A stretch of 64,000 nucleotides of DNA from Acuticoccus yangtzensis (GTDB taxonomy: Bacteria; Pseudomonadota; Alphaproteobacteria; Rhizobiales; Amorphaceae). Positions 38,525 through 47,100 of this stretch are shown here, one piece after another. Numbering within the stretch: the stretch's first letter is position 1; every line of letters starts with the position of its first letter. The translations under genes were made by a program, and so were the position numbers. A model generated the notes under the pieces. The model made no database searches. It saw nothing but the letters and a program-made list of their open reading frames with translations, and was not told where the DNA came from. The stretch lies in the NCBI RefSeq assembly GCF_001927245.1, contig NZ_MJUX01000006.1:186001-250000 (forward strand), read 5' to 3'.

Positions 38525-40027
38525 GTGGCGCATATCAGCGGTCGGAACGAGCGGAAATACCACCACGTGCCGCGCGGTGTCCTGCACTTGCGCCCGGCCC
38601 TTTATATCGCGAGCTTCTTCGGCATCGTCCTCGCCGGGACGATGCTCATCCCCGCCCTGCTCGACCTTGCGGACGGCAACGACACGTGGAGCGTCTTCGC
38701 CGTCTCCGCGGCGGGCGTCTTCTGCATCTCGACCCTCGGCGTCATCTCCCTGCGCGAGCCGATGCCCGCGTTCACACCGCGTTTCGGCTTCCTGCTCACC
38801 AGTGTCATCTGGCTGACCTCCTGCATCATCGGGGCGATCCCCTTCTGGCTGTCGGACCTGCCGATGACGATCGGCGGCGGCATCTTCGAGTCGGCGAGCG
38901 CCCTCACCACCACGGGCGCCACCGTCCTGTCCGAGCTCGACGCGATGGAGCGATCGATCCTCCTGTGGCGCTCGATGCTGCAGTGGCTCGGCGGGATCGG
39001 CATCGTCGCCATCGGCCTCTTCCTGTTTCCGTTCCTCAGGATCGGCGGCATGCAGGTCTTCCGCACCGAAAGCTCGGACCGGTCCGACAAGGCCCTGCCA
39101 CGCCTTGTCTCCGTCACGCGGGCGCTCTGCTTCATCTACGTCTTCGTGTCGATCGCCTGCGCCATCGTCTATGCCGCGCTCGGCATGAGCGTGTTCGACG
39201 CCATCTGTCACGCGATGACCACCATCTCGACCGGCGGCTTCTCCAATCACGACCGCTCGTTCGGCTTCTTCCAGGATTCGCGCATCCTCTGGGCGGCGGT
39301 CTTCTTCATGATCGTCGGCGCCCTGCCCTTCGTCCTCTATGTCGAGATCCTGGTCCGCGGCCGTTTCAACATCCTCACCGACTGGCAGGTGCGCACCTTC
39401 CTCATCGGCATCACCGCGGTGACGCTGATCCTCGCTTTGTGGCTCGACCAGACGCGCAACATCGACCTGGCCGACGCGATCACCCAGGCCGCCTTCAACG
39501 TCGTCTCGATCGTCACCACCACCGGCTATGCGTCCGACGACTATGCGGTGTGGGGACCGTTCGCGTTCGGGATCTTCTACATCCTGACCTTCATCGGCGG
39601 CTGTTCGGGGTCGACCACCGGCGGCATCAAGGTCTACCGCTTCATCATCGTCTTTCAGGCGTTGCGGCGCGCCTTCACCCGCCTCGTCTACCCGCACGCC
39701 ATGCAGCCGCTGCGGTTCGGCGACCGTGTGATCGAGCAGGACGTCTACGATTCCGTCATCATCTATTTTATCGCATTTTTTCTGGTATACGGTTTTTCGA
39801 TCCTTGCGCTGTCGCTGGCGGGGCAAGACTTCATCACGGCGTTGACCGGTGCGCAGACGGCGCTCACAAACGTCGGCCCGGGCCTTGGTGAGACCATTGG
39901 CCCTTCGGGCAATTTCGCCTCGCTCGGCGAATTCGAGCTGTGGCTCCTCTCGTTTATCATGGTCCTCGGCCGGCTCGAGATCATGACTGTGCTGATCCTG
40001 TTCACGCCGGTGTTCTGGAGGGACTGA
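38525..40027 (+). CDS. trkH: TrkH family potassium uptake protein
   Basis: TrkH is the membrane pore of the Trk K+ uptake system. The 500-residue protein has about ten to twelve helices and four pore-loop filters: SALTTTGATV, MTTISTGGFSN, IVTTTGYAS and ALTNVGPGL. The region GGCSGSTTGGIKVYRF between them matches the intramembrane-loop segment of TrkH. It needs a TrkA partner, which is not in the window. The GTG start gives MAHISGRNERKYHH; the ribosome site AAGGG is a little far. The stop overlaps the metZ start (TGATG). Confidence 0.95.
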   Translation: MAHISGRNERKYHHVPRGVLHLRPALYIASFFGIVLAGTMLIPALLDLADGNDTWSVFAVSAAGVFCISTLGVISLREPMPAFTPRFGFLLTSVIWLTSCIIGAIPFWLSDLPMTIGGGIFESASALTTTGATVLSELDAMERSILLWRSMLQWLGGIGIVAIGLFLFPFLRIGGMQVFRTESSDRSDKALPRLVSVTRALCFIYVFVSIACAIVYAALGMSVFDAICHAMTTISTGGFSNHDRSFGFFQDSRILWAAVFFMIVGALPFVLYVEILVRGRFNILTDWQVRTFLIGITAVTLILALWLDQTRNIDLADAITQAAFNVVSIVTTTGYASDDYAVWGPFAFGIFYILTFIGGCSGSTTGGIKVYRFIIVFQALRRAFTRLVYPHAMQPLRFGDRVIEQDVYDSVIIYFIAFFLVYGFSILALSLAGQDFITALTGAQTALTNVGPGLGETIGPSGNFASLGEFELWLLSFIMVLGRLEIMTVLILFTPVFWRD

Positions 40028-41238
40028 TGTCTGACGATTGGGCTTTGGCCACACGCCTCGTTCACGAAGGCGCGATGCGATCCCAGTTCGGCGAGACCTC
40101 AGAGGCGATGTTCCTGACCCAGGGGTTCGTCTACGACAGCGCGGAGGAAGCCGCCGCGCGCTTCGCCAACGAGGCGCCGGGCTTCGTCTATTCGCGCTAC
40201 GGCAACCCCACCGTGGCGATGTTCGAGCAGCGCATGGCCGCCCTGGAAGGCGCCGAAGCCTGCCGCGGCACCACCTCCGGCATGGCCGCGGTGACCGCCG
40301 CGCTCACCGCCGCGCTGAAGGCGGGCGACCACGTCGTCGCCGCGGGCGAGCTCTTCGGCGGCTGCCGCTACATCGTCGAGACCTATCTGCCGCGCTTCGG
40401 TGTCGAGACCACGCTGGTCGAGGGCAAGGACCTCGCCGCCTGGGAAGCCGCGGTAAAGCCGAACACCCGCGTCTTCTTCATGGAGACGCCGACGAACCCG
40501 ACGCTCGCCCTGGTCGACATCGCCGGCGTCGCCGCGATCCGCGACGCGAAGGCGCCGGGCGCGCAGGTCGTCGTCGACAACGTGTTCGCCACGCCGCTGT
40601 GGCAGAGCCCGCTCGCCCTCGGCGCGGACGTGGTCGTCTACTCGGCCACCAAGCACATCGACGGTCAGGGGCGCTGCCTCGCCGGGGCGATCCTCGGCCG
40701 TGAGGCGTGGATCAAGGACAACCTCGACGTCATCCTGCGCCAGACGGGCCCCGCCTTGTCGCCCTTCAACGCCTGGGTGATGCTGAAGTCCCTGGAGACG
40801 CTGCCCCTTCGCATCCGCGCCCAGACCGAGACGGCGGCGCGCGTGGCCGACGCTCTCGCCACCCATCCGGCGGTGAAGCGCGTTCTCTATCCCGGCCGCG
40901 CCGACCATCCGCAGGCCGAACTGGCGCAGCGGCAGATGAAGGGCGGCTCCACCCTCCTCGCCTTCTCCGTGGATGGCGGGCGCGCCGCCGCCTTCCGCGC
41001 CGCCAATGCGCTGAAGCTCGTGAAGCTGTCCAACAATCTCGGCGATGCGAAGAGCCTCCTCACCCATCCGGCGACCACGACGCACAAGAACCTGACGCCG
41101 GAGGCGCGCGAAGCCGCGGGCATCGACGAGGGTCTGCTGCGCCTGTCGGTCGGGCTCGAGGATGCAGGCGACCTCATCGCCGACCTGACCCGCGCGCTGG
41201 ACGCCGCGGCGATGAAAGTGCGCCAAGCCGGCGAGTAG
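40027..41238 (+). CDS. metZ: O-succinylhomoserine sulfhydrylase
   Basis: MetZ makes homocysteine directly from O-succinylhomoserine and sulfide in methionine synthesis, a route common in Alphaproteobacteria. The 403-residue PLP enzyme belongs to the Cys/Met-metabolism family. The PLP lysine is Lys209 in VVYSATKHIDGQGR; other family motifs are YSRYGNPTV, EACRGTTSGMAA and the substrate loop SLLTHPATTTHKNL. GGAGG lies six bases before the ATG, which overlaps the trkH stop. Coupling to a K+ transporter is unexpected. Cystathionine gamma-synthase and related enzymes are close, but the GQGRCLAGA segment fits MetZ. Confidence 0.93.
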   Translation: MSDDWALATRLVHEGAMRSQFGETSEAMFLTQGFVYDSAEEAAARFANEAPGFVYSRYGNPTVAMFEQRMAALEGAEACRGTTSGMAAVTAALTAALKAGDHVVAAGELFGGCRYIVETYLPRFGVETTLVEGKDLAAWEAAVKPNTRVFFMETPTNPTLALVDIAGVAAIRDAKAPGAQVVVDNVFATPLWQSPLALGADVVVYSATKHIDGQGRCLAGAILGREAWIKDNLDVILRQTGPALSPFNAWVMLKSLETLPLRIRAQTETAARVADALATHPAVKRVLYPGRADHPQAELAQRQMKGGSTLLAFSVDGGRAAAFRAANALKLVKLSNNLGDAKSLLTHPATTTHKNLTPEAREAAGIDEGLLRLSVGLEDAGDLIADLTRALDAAAMKVRQAGE

Positions 41239-41964
41239 ATGGCAGGCCGACTGGGGCCGAACGTGACGCGAAGCGGGCGGCAGACTGTGGCGTGGAGCCG
41301 CAGCCTGCCCCCGAAGGTCGCCCCGTGCCCCGCCGCGTCGTCGACGGTTCGGCCATGAGTCCGGCCCGGCCCCCGGCGCCGATCGGGAGTGCCGCATCCC
41401 GCCTCGAGGACGCGCTAAGCCGTTGACGATACGCCCGTTCGCGGCGAGCCGGCCACTTATCCCGCCAATCCCCTCGGCCACCGCGCCGCCACCCGCGCGA
41501 CATCGCCACGCCTTACGAGCCACCCCCGATCGGCATCCGCACCGCGGCTGATCGACCACACGGGCCGCCCGCTCGCAGCGCTGCGGTGGTGCCGCCGGGC
41601 GACGCTCGGTGAGGGCGCCCCTGGCCCTCGCGCACACGCATCACCACATCCGCGTGACCGGGGCGGACGTGCCGCACCGGTGCCCCCGCAACGGGCAGAT
41701 GACGGGTATGCCGTGATGTGTGCCAGGACGAGGCCGCTTCGGCGCGCGGGCTGTGCCGAGCCTTTCGGCAACCGCTCGTGGAGCTTGGCCCCAGCCGAGC
41801 CGCGCCTCACGCCGCCTTCACAAGCCCCGGCGGGATGGTTATCTGATAGCTTAGCCGGAGCCTTCAGCATTCCGGCTCCAGGACCGCGCGCCTCTCGCGC
41901 GGGTTTCGCCGTCGGCGCACCCCGCCGGCCAACGGAGCGCCTCGCGCTCGCTTGGGAATTCTTC
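41239..41964. other. 726-bp spacer, no gene supported
   Basis: The region is GC-rich with every frame open, but none has a ribosome site or recognisable product. A GGAGCC/GGCTCC hairpin lies at about 41859-41881. TGCCCCCGCAACGGG at 41681-41695 resembles the core of cobalamin riboswitches, but the other conserved parts are absent or wrongly spaced. TerC-type genes are often preceded by Mn2+ (yybP-ykoY) riboswitches; I could not find the conserved elements of one here. Confidence 0.45.
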
Positions 41965-43023
41965 ATGACCACGACCGCTCGCTACCTCGGATGGCCTCTC
42001 GGCCTCACAGTCGTCGGACTGATCCTTGCATTCGCGGTCGGCTATTTCTCCTCGGGCACCCTCGCCGGCGGTGTCTCATTCCTCGCCATCGGCATCGTCC
42101 TGGCGGCGCTCGAAATCTCGCTCTCCTTCGACAACGCCATCGTCAACGCCAACAAGCTGAAGACGATGGACCCGAAGTGGCAGCGGCGCTTCCTCACCTG
42201 GGGCATCATCATCGCCGTCTTCGGCATGCGCGTCGTCTTCCCGCTGCTGGTGGTGGTGATCGCCGCCAACATCGGCCCGATCCAGGCCGTCGTTCTCGCC
42301 GCCACCCAGCCCGAGCAATACGCCGCCATCATGGACGACGCGCACCTGTCCATTGCGGCGTTCGGCGGCACCTTCCTCATGATGGTCGCCCTCACCTACT
42401 TCATCGACGAGGAGAAAGAGGTGGACTGGGTCCACGCCGTGGAGCATCGCCTCCGCCGCTGCGCCTCCATCCGCGGCCTCGAGATGGCGTTCGTCCTCAT
42501 GCTCGCCCTGCTTATCGCCGAGGCGCAGCCGGAATCGGACGAGATGACCTTCCTCTTCAGCGCCGTGTGCGGGCTCGTCACCTTCTCGGCGGTCGACATC
42601 CTGGGCCGGGTCCTCGACGCGCCGAGCGAAGTCGCGGGGGTCGCCGCGCGCGGCGGGTTCGGCGCCTTCCTCTACCTCGAAGTGCTGGACGCCTCGTTCT
42701 CGTTCGACGGCGTCGTCGGCGCCTTCGCGCTGACGCAGAACCTCTTCCTCATCGCCATTGGCCTCGGTATCGGCGCTCTCTACGTGCGGTCCATGACCAT
42801 CATGCTGGTGGAGCGCGGCACGCTGGCGCAGTTCCGCTACCTGGAGCACGGCGCGTTCTACTCCATCCTCGTGCTGTCGGTGATCATGTATGCGCAGTCG
42901 ATGGTGCATGTGCCGGAGATCGTCACCGGCCTTCTGGGCGCCTCACTGATCATCCTGGCGCTGTGGTCGTCGGTCCAATACAACAAGCGCGTCGCGGCCG
43001 GCGAGGCACCGCGCCACGCCTGA
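41965..43023 (+). CDS. DUF475 family TerC-like membrane protein
   Basis: The 352-residue protein has about nine membrane helices and belongs to DUF475, a branch of the TerC superfamily. Characteristic acidic membrane motifs are LEISLSFDNAIVNA near residue 50 and EVLDASFSFDGVVGAFALT near 235. TerC relatives are linked to tellurite resistance, Mn2+ efflux and the metalation of exported proteins. The role of DUF475 itself is unproved. The ATG at 41965 has only a weak GGGAA site; the frame stays open for 95 codons upstream, but that part is not family-like. Confidence 0.9.
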   Translation: MTTTARYLGWPLGLTVVGLILAFAVGYFSSGTLAGGVSFLAIGIVLAALEISLSFDNAIVNANKLKTMDPKWQRRFLTWGIIIAVFGMRVVFPLLVVVIAANIGPIQAVVLAATQPEQYAAIMDDAHLSIAAFGGTFLMMVALTYFIDEEKEVDWVHAVEHRLRRCASIRGLEMAFVLMLALLIAEAQPESDEMTFLFSAVCGLVTFSAVDILGRVLDAPSEVAGVAARGGFGAFLYLEVLDASFSFDGVVGAFALTQNLFLIAIGLGIGALYVRSMTIMLVERGTLAQFRYLEHGAFYSILVLSVIMYAQSMVHVPEIVTGLLGASLIILALWSSVQYNKRVAAGEAPRHA

Positions 43024-43083
43024 CCGCTACGGCATTTGCGCCGCCACCCCGCCACCGCCGCATCGCCGCTACCGCACCGACCG

Positions 43084-44112
43084 ATGAACGACGCCCGCGC
43101 CCTTCCTGATCCCCGAGCCCGCCCCGACCCCGGCGCCCTGCACGAGTCGCTCCTCGCCTACCACGCCCGGCGCCCTCCCGCCGCCGTCACGCCCATCGTC
43201 GAATTCCTGGACGGGGCGACGGTGACCATTCCGGGCCCGCTACGCACGGTGCCGGAGGGCGTCGAGATCCAGGACAGCGGCGTCTATGACGGCGAAGGGC
43301 GGCTCTGTCCCCTCGCCCTCCACCGCGCCGGCAACCTGCCGAAGGACAACGTGGCGCCCGAGACGCTGCCCGAGGCGCGCGCGGCGGCGGGAGAGACAGT
43401 CTCGGGGAGGCATCTCTTCGCCGGTCTCATCGGCCCGCACTTCGGTCATTTCCTGGTGGAGAGTCTCGGCCGCCTGTGGGCGCTGGACGAACTCGCGGGC
43501 CCGTTCGACTCGCTCGTTTTTATTCGCGGCCACGGACCTGGCCACGCGCCGGTCGACAGCTTCGGCCGCGCCGTGCTGGACGCGCTCGCAATCGCGCTGC
43601 CGGTGACCTCCGTCGGCGCCGCCACGCGATTCGAGAGGCTGGTGGTGCCGAGCCAGCTCTTCGGCTTCCACCTGCGCCACGGTCACCCCGCCTTCCACGC
43701 CTTCGTTCACAACCGGCTGCGCGGCCATAGCGGCGACGGGCCGCGGGCCAAACGGCTCTATGTCTCGCGCGGGCTCATCGGCGACATTCCGGGCGAGCCG
43801 GCGCTCGAAGCGCTGCTGACCGAGCGCGGCTTCACCATCATCCATCCCGAGACGATGAGCTTCGCCGCCCAGATCGCGGCTTATAATGGGGCGCGGACGA
43901 TCCTGGCGGCGGAGGGTTCGGCGGTCCACGTGATCGGGCTCGTCGCGCGGGGGGACCAGAAGGTCGGCGTCGTGCGCCGCCGCCCCGGACAGTTCGTCAT
44001 GGGGATGCACCAGCTCGCCGGCTTCTCCGGCCGCACCGCCCGCCTGTTCGACGGGCCGGCCGACCTTGCCGCCCTCACTGCCCAGCTCGAGGCGCGCGGC
44101 TTCCTGCGCTGA
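43084..44112 (+). CDS. Glycosyltransferase family 61 protein
   Basis: The 342-residue protein matches GT61 (DUF563), which includes bacterial capsule- and glycolipid-associated transferases. The family hallmarks are GPHFGHFLVESLGRLWAL, RLYVSRG and the C-terminal EGSAVHVIG segment. It is probably cytoplasmic or peripheral. The start lacks a clear ribosome site. It converges with the lipid-synthase operon, ending 60 bases from the end of the second synthase, so it could glycosylate the product, although shared function is inferred from position only. Confidence 0.87.
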   Translation: MNDARALPDPRARPDPGALHESLLAYHARRPPAAVTPIVEFLDGATVTIPGPLRTVPEGVEIQDSGVYDGEGRLCPLALHRAGNLPKDNVAPETLPEARAAAGETVSGRHLFAGLIGPHFGHFLVESLGRLWALDELAGPFDSLVFIRGHGPGHAPVDSFGRAVLDALAIALPVTSVGAATRFERLVVPSQLFGFHLRHGHPAFHAFVHNRLRGHSGDGPRAKRLYVSRGLIGDIPGEPALEALLTERGFTIIHPETMSFAAQIAAYNGARTILAAEGSAVHVIGLVARGDQKVGVVRRRPGQFVMGMHQLAGFSGRTARLFDGPADLAALTAQLEARGFLR

Positions 44113-44172
44113 CCCGCCCGGCCGGACGCGCACCGGTCGAGGCGCGGCCGACAGGGCAGAGCCGAGCCGCCC

Positions 44173-47100
44173 TCAGAGGTAGGCCACCGCCACCACGGAG
44201 GTCTCGCCGAGGCCGAGGCACACCTCGACCTCCGACCCGTCAGGCGCGACGATCGCCGCCGCGCCCGCCTCGGGGTCGAGAAGGTGAAGCCCGAAGGCGG
44301 TGGGCTGGCCGTTCAGCCCCGTTCCGAGGCACTTGGCCGCGGCCTCCTTGGCGCACCACGCCTGCAGAACGTCCACCTCGCCGTGCGCACCGAGCTCGCT
44401 CATGTAGCGCCGCTCGGCGTCCGAGAAGCCGGCCGCCATGACGTCCGACGGCTCCACCCGGCCGAATACCTCGAGGTCGATCCCCACCGGCACCCCCGGA
44501 GGCGCGGCCACCGCGACCGTCTGCCCCGCGACATGGGCGACGGACACCTCGGGCACGGCGCCGAGGATGGCAAGGCCCTCCGCGTCCACGAAGGGTTTGC
44601 CGTGTGGGTCGACACGGATCACCACGTCCGCCGGCAGCACGGCCATGTTCATGTGGCGCATGTACCAGCCGCGCACCGCCTCCTTCAGCGCCACGCGGCC
44701 GAGCAACCACTCGTCCGCCCGCCGCGGCTTGCCGGCAAATTCGTGCCACTCCGCCCGCTCGTCCTTGGACAGCACCGTGTGGGCGAGGACGCGGCGCCAG
44801 ATGCCGCCCGCATCGTCGAGGAAGCCTTGGGGAAAGGCCGGGACCTCCCACACCAGGGCGTCCTCCGGCAGCGCGGCGAAGAGGTCCGACGCCTCGTGGC
44901 CGTAGAACTCGTCCCGTGGCTGCCAACGCGCACGGTAGTAGGTGTGCGGCACGTCGAAGAAGCGGTCGCGCCAGCCTCTGATCCTGAGGATCGGCGCCCC
45001 GTCCGCGGCGATGCAGACGAAGTCGCCGGTCAGGTAGTTGGTGCCGTCGCCCTCCTCGAAGCCGAGGCGGCCGGACATCAGCGCCCCCGCCGTGTCCTCG
45101 CGCCCGGCGTCGAACAGCTCGATGACGTCGATCCGCGAGGGGAAGGACGAGAAGTCGGTCCCCATCCCCTGCGCGATCCAGAAGGCGGTGACGTGGCCCA
45201 CCTGGTCGAGCAGCGCCGGGTTGAGGATGAATTGCGGCCGCGCGCCGGGGGTGAAGAAGCCGTCGAGCGGCGTGTCGGCCATGATCGCGTCGAGGCCCGT
45301 GTGGTCCCACGAGTGCAGGCTGGCGATGCCCTGGAAGAGCGGGCCGTGGAACATGCCGGTGCGGTAGAGGTCCTCGTCCCGCCAGACCGGCCATTGCGGC
45401 TCCTCCAGCGGGGTGACGGCGACGCCCTCCGGCACCGCGGGCGCGGCGGAGAGGACGACGTTGCCCTCCACCAGCGGACCGCCCGACTGGTCCACCACAC
45501 GCACCACGACGACGGCCTCGGTGCCGTGGCCGTTCTGCTGGTCCGACAGCCGCGTCGCCTCGATGCCGATGGTGCGCGCCCCCTCGTCCAGCGCCACCCA
45601 ATTGTAGGCGCGCACCTTCTCGAGCCGCACCGGCATCATGCCGCGGGTGAGCGCGGCGGCGGCCTCGGCCATCATCTCCATGGTGACGGCCATCGGCACC
45701 ACCGGCAGCGCGCACAGGTCACGGTCGATGTCCGACACCTCCATGGCGTAGAGCACGTGGTGGCGCAGGAAGGCGTCGCGGGTGAGGTCGAGGTCGCATT
45801 CGGCGACCAGGCGGCGCGCATCGTTGACCGACAGGCGCTGCAGGAAGGGATAGGCCCCCGCCGGAAGCGGCGCGCGGGACGGCGGCGCCTCGGCGGGCAC
45901 ATCCTCGTCCACGCTCTCGCTGACCGGGGCCGCGGCGACGCGCGGCGCACCGGCCGGGAACATCGCCGCGCGCAGCTCGGCGATCGCCTCGTCCGGCAGG
46001 CGCACGATGGGGAGCGTGTTCTGGATGATCTTCTCCGGCCGCCTCTTGCCGCGGTCGGTGGCGACGTCGGACGGGCCGAAGCGGCGCCCCTCGAACAGCG
46101 CGCCGACCTCGACGCCGACGCCCGACACCCACAGGCGCCCCAGCGAATGCATGAGCTGCACCAGCGAGGAGCGGCGGCGGCTGCCGAAGGCGACGGCGAG
46201 CACGTCCTTGCCCGTCAACGTGTTCTCGATGAACCCGGTCAGGTTGGCCGACGGGCCGAGCTCCACGAAGGTGCGCACGCCGTCGGCATACATCTGCTCA
46301 ACCGTCTCGGTGAAGCGGACCTTCGACTGCCACTGGAGCGCGGCCAGCGAGCGGATCTCCTCCGGCAGGTTCGGCATCGGCTCGGCGGAGGCGCAGGAAT
46401 AGACCGGCATCGACGGCGCGGCGAAGTCCAGCTTCTCGTAGATGCCGCGCACCATGTCGGCGACCGGAGCGAAGAGCGAGGTGTGGTAGGGCCGGTCGAA
46501 CGGCAGGAAGGCGCACAGGGCGGATTCCTTGCCCGCCTCCGCCACGATCTTGTCCAGCTCCTTGCGCTGGCCGTAGAGCACGGTCTGCTGCGGGCAGTTG
46601 TCGAGCGCGACGTGGACGTCGTCGGCCTCGCCCGCCAGAGCGTGCACCTTCTCGCGCGCCAGCCCGCCGATCGTCAGCAGCGCGCCACCGGCGATGGTGG
46701 TCGATTCCTCGATGGCCTTGTAGAGCGTGTTCAGCTCCAGGATACGGCTTTCCAGCTCGTCCCACCCTTCGGCGCCCAGCACACCGGCTTCATAGAGCGC
46801 GGCATGCTCGCCGGAGGAGTGCCCCACCACGCAGTCGGGCGAGAGGCCCAGCTTGGCGGCGACGGCGGACAAAGCGCGGCTGGCGATGAAGGCCGACTCA
46901 GACCCCATCTCCAGGCCGAAGAGCGCGCGGTCCAGCTCGTCCTTCGCGTCGGAGCCGACGAAGGTGGGCGGCGGGAAGACGGATTCGGACGGGCGGAAGC
47001 CGCGCGCGTCGCCATAAAGGCCGTCCCAGAAGTCGAACCAGCGGCGCGCTTCGGGGAAGGGGCCCATGATCTCGGCCAGCATGGACTGATATTGCGCACC

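Noticed and set aside
41670-41740. Cobalamin-riboswitch-like core (TGCCCCCGCAACGGG and CCAGGA)
   Set aside because: The two boxes are only about 30 bases apart, the other conserved boxes are missing, and the next gene (DUF475) is not a cobalamin target.
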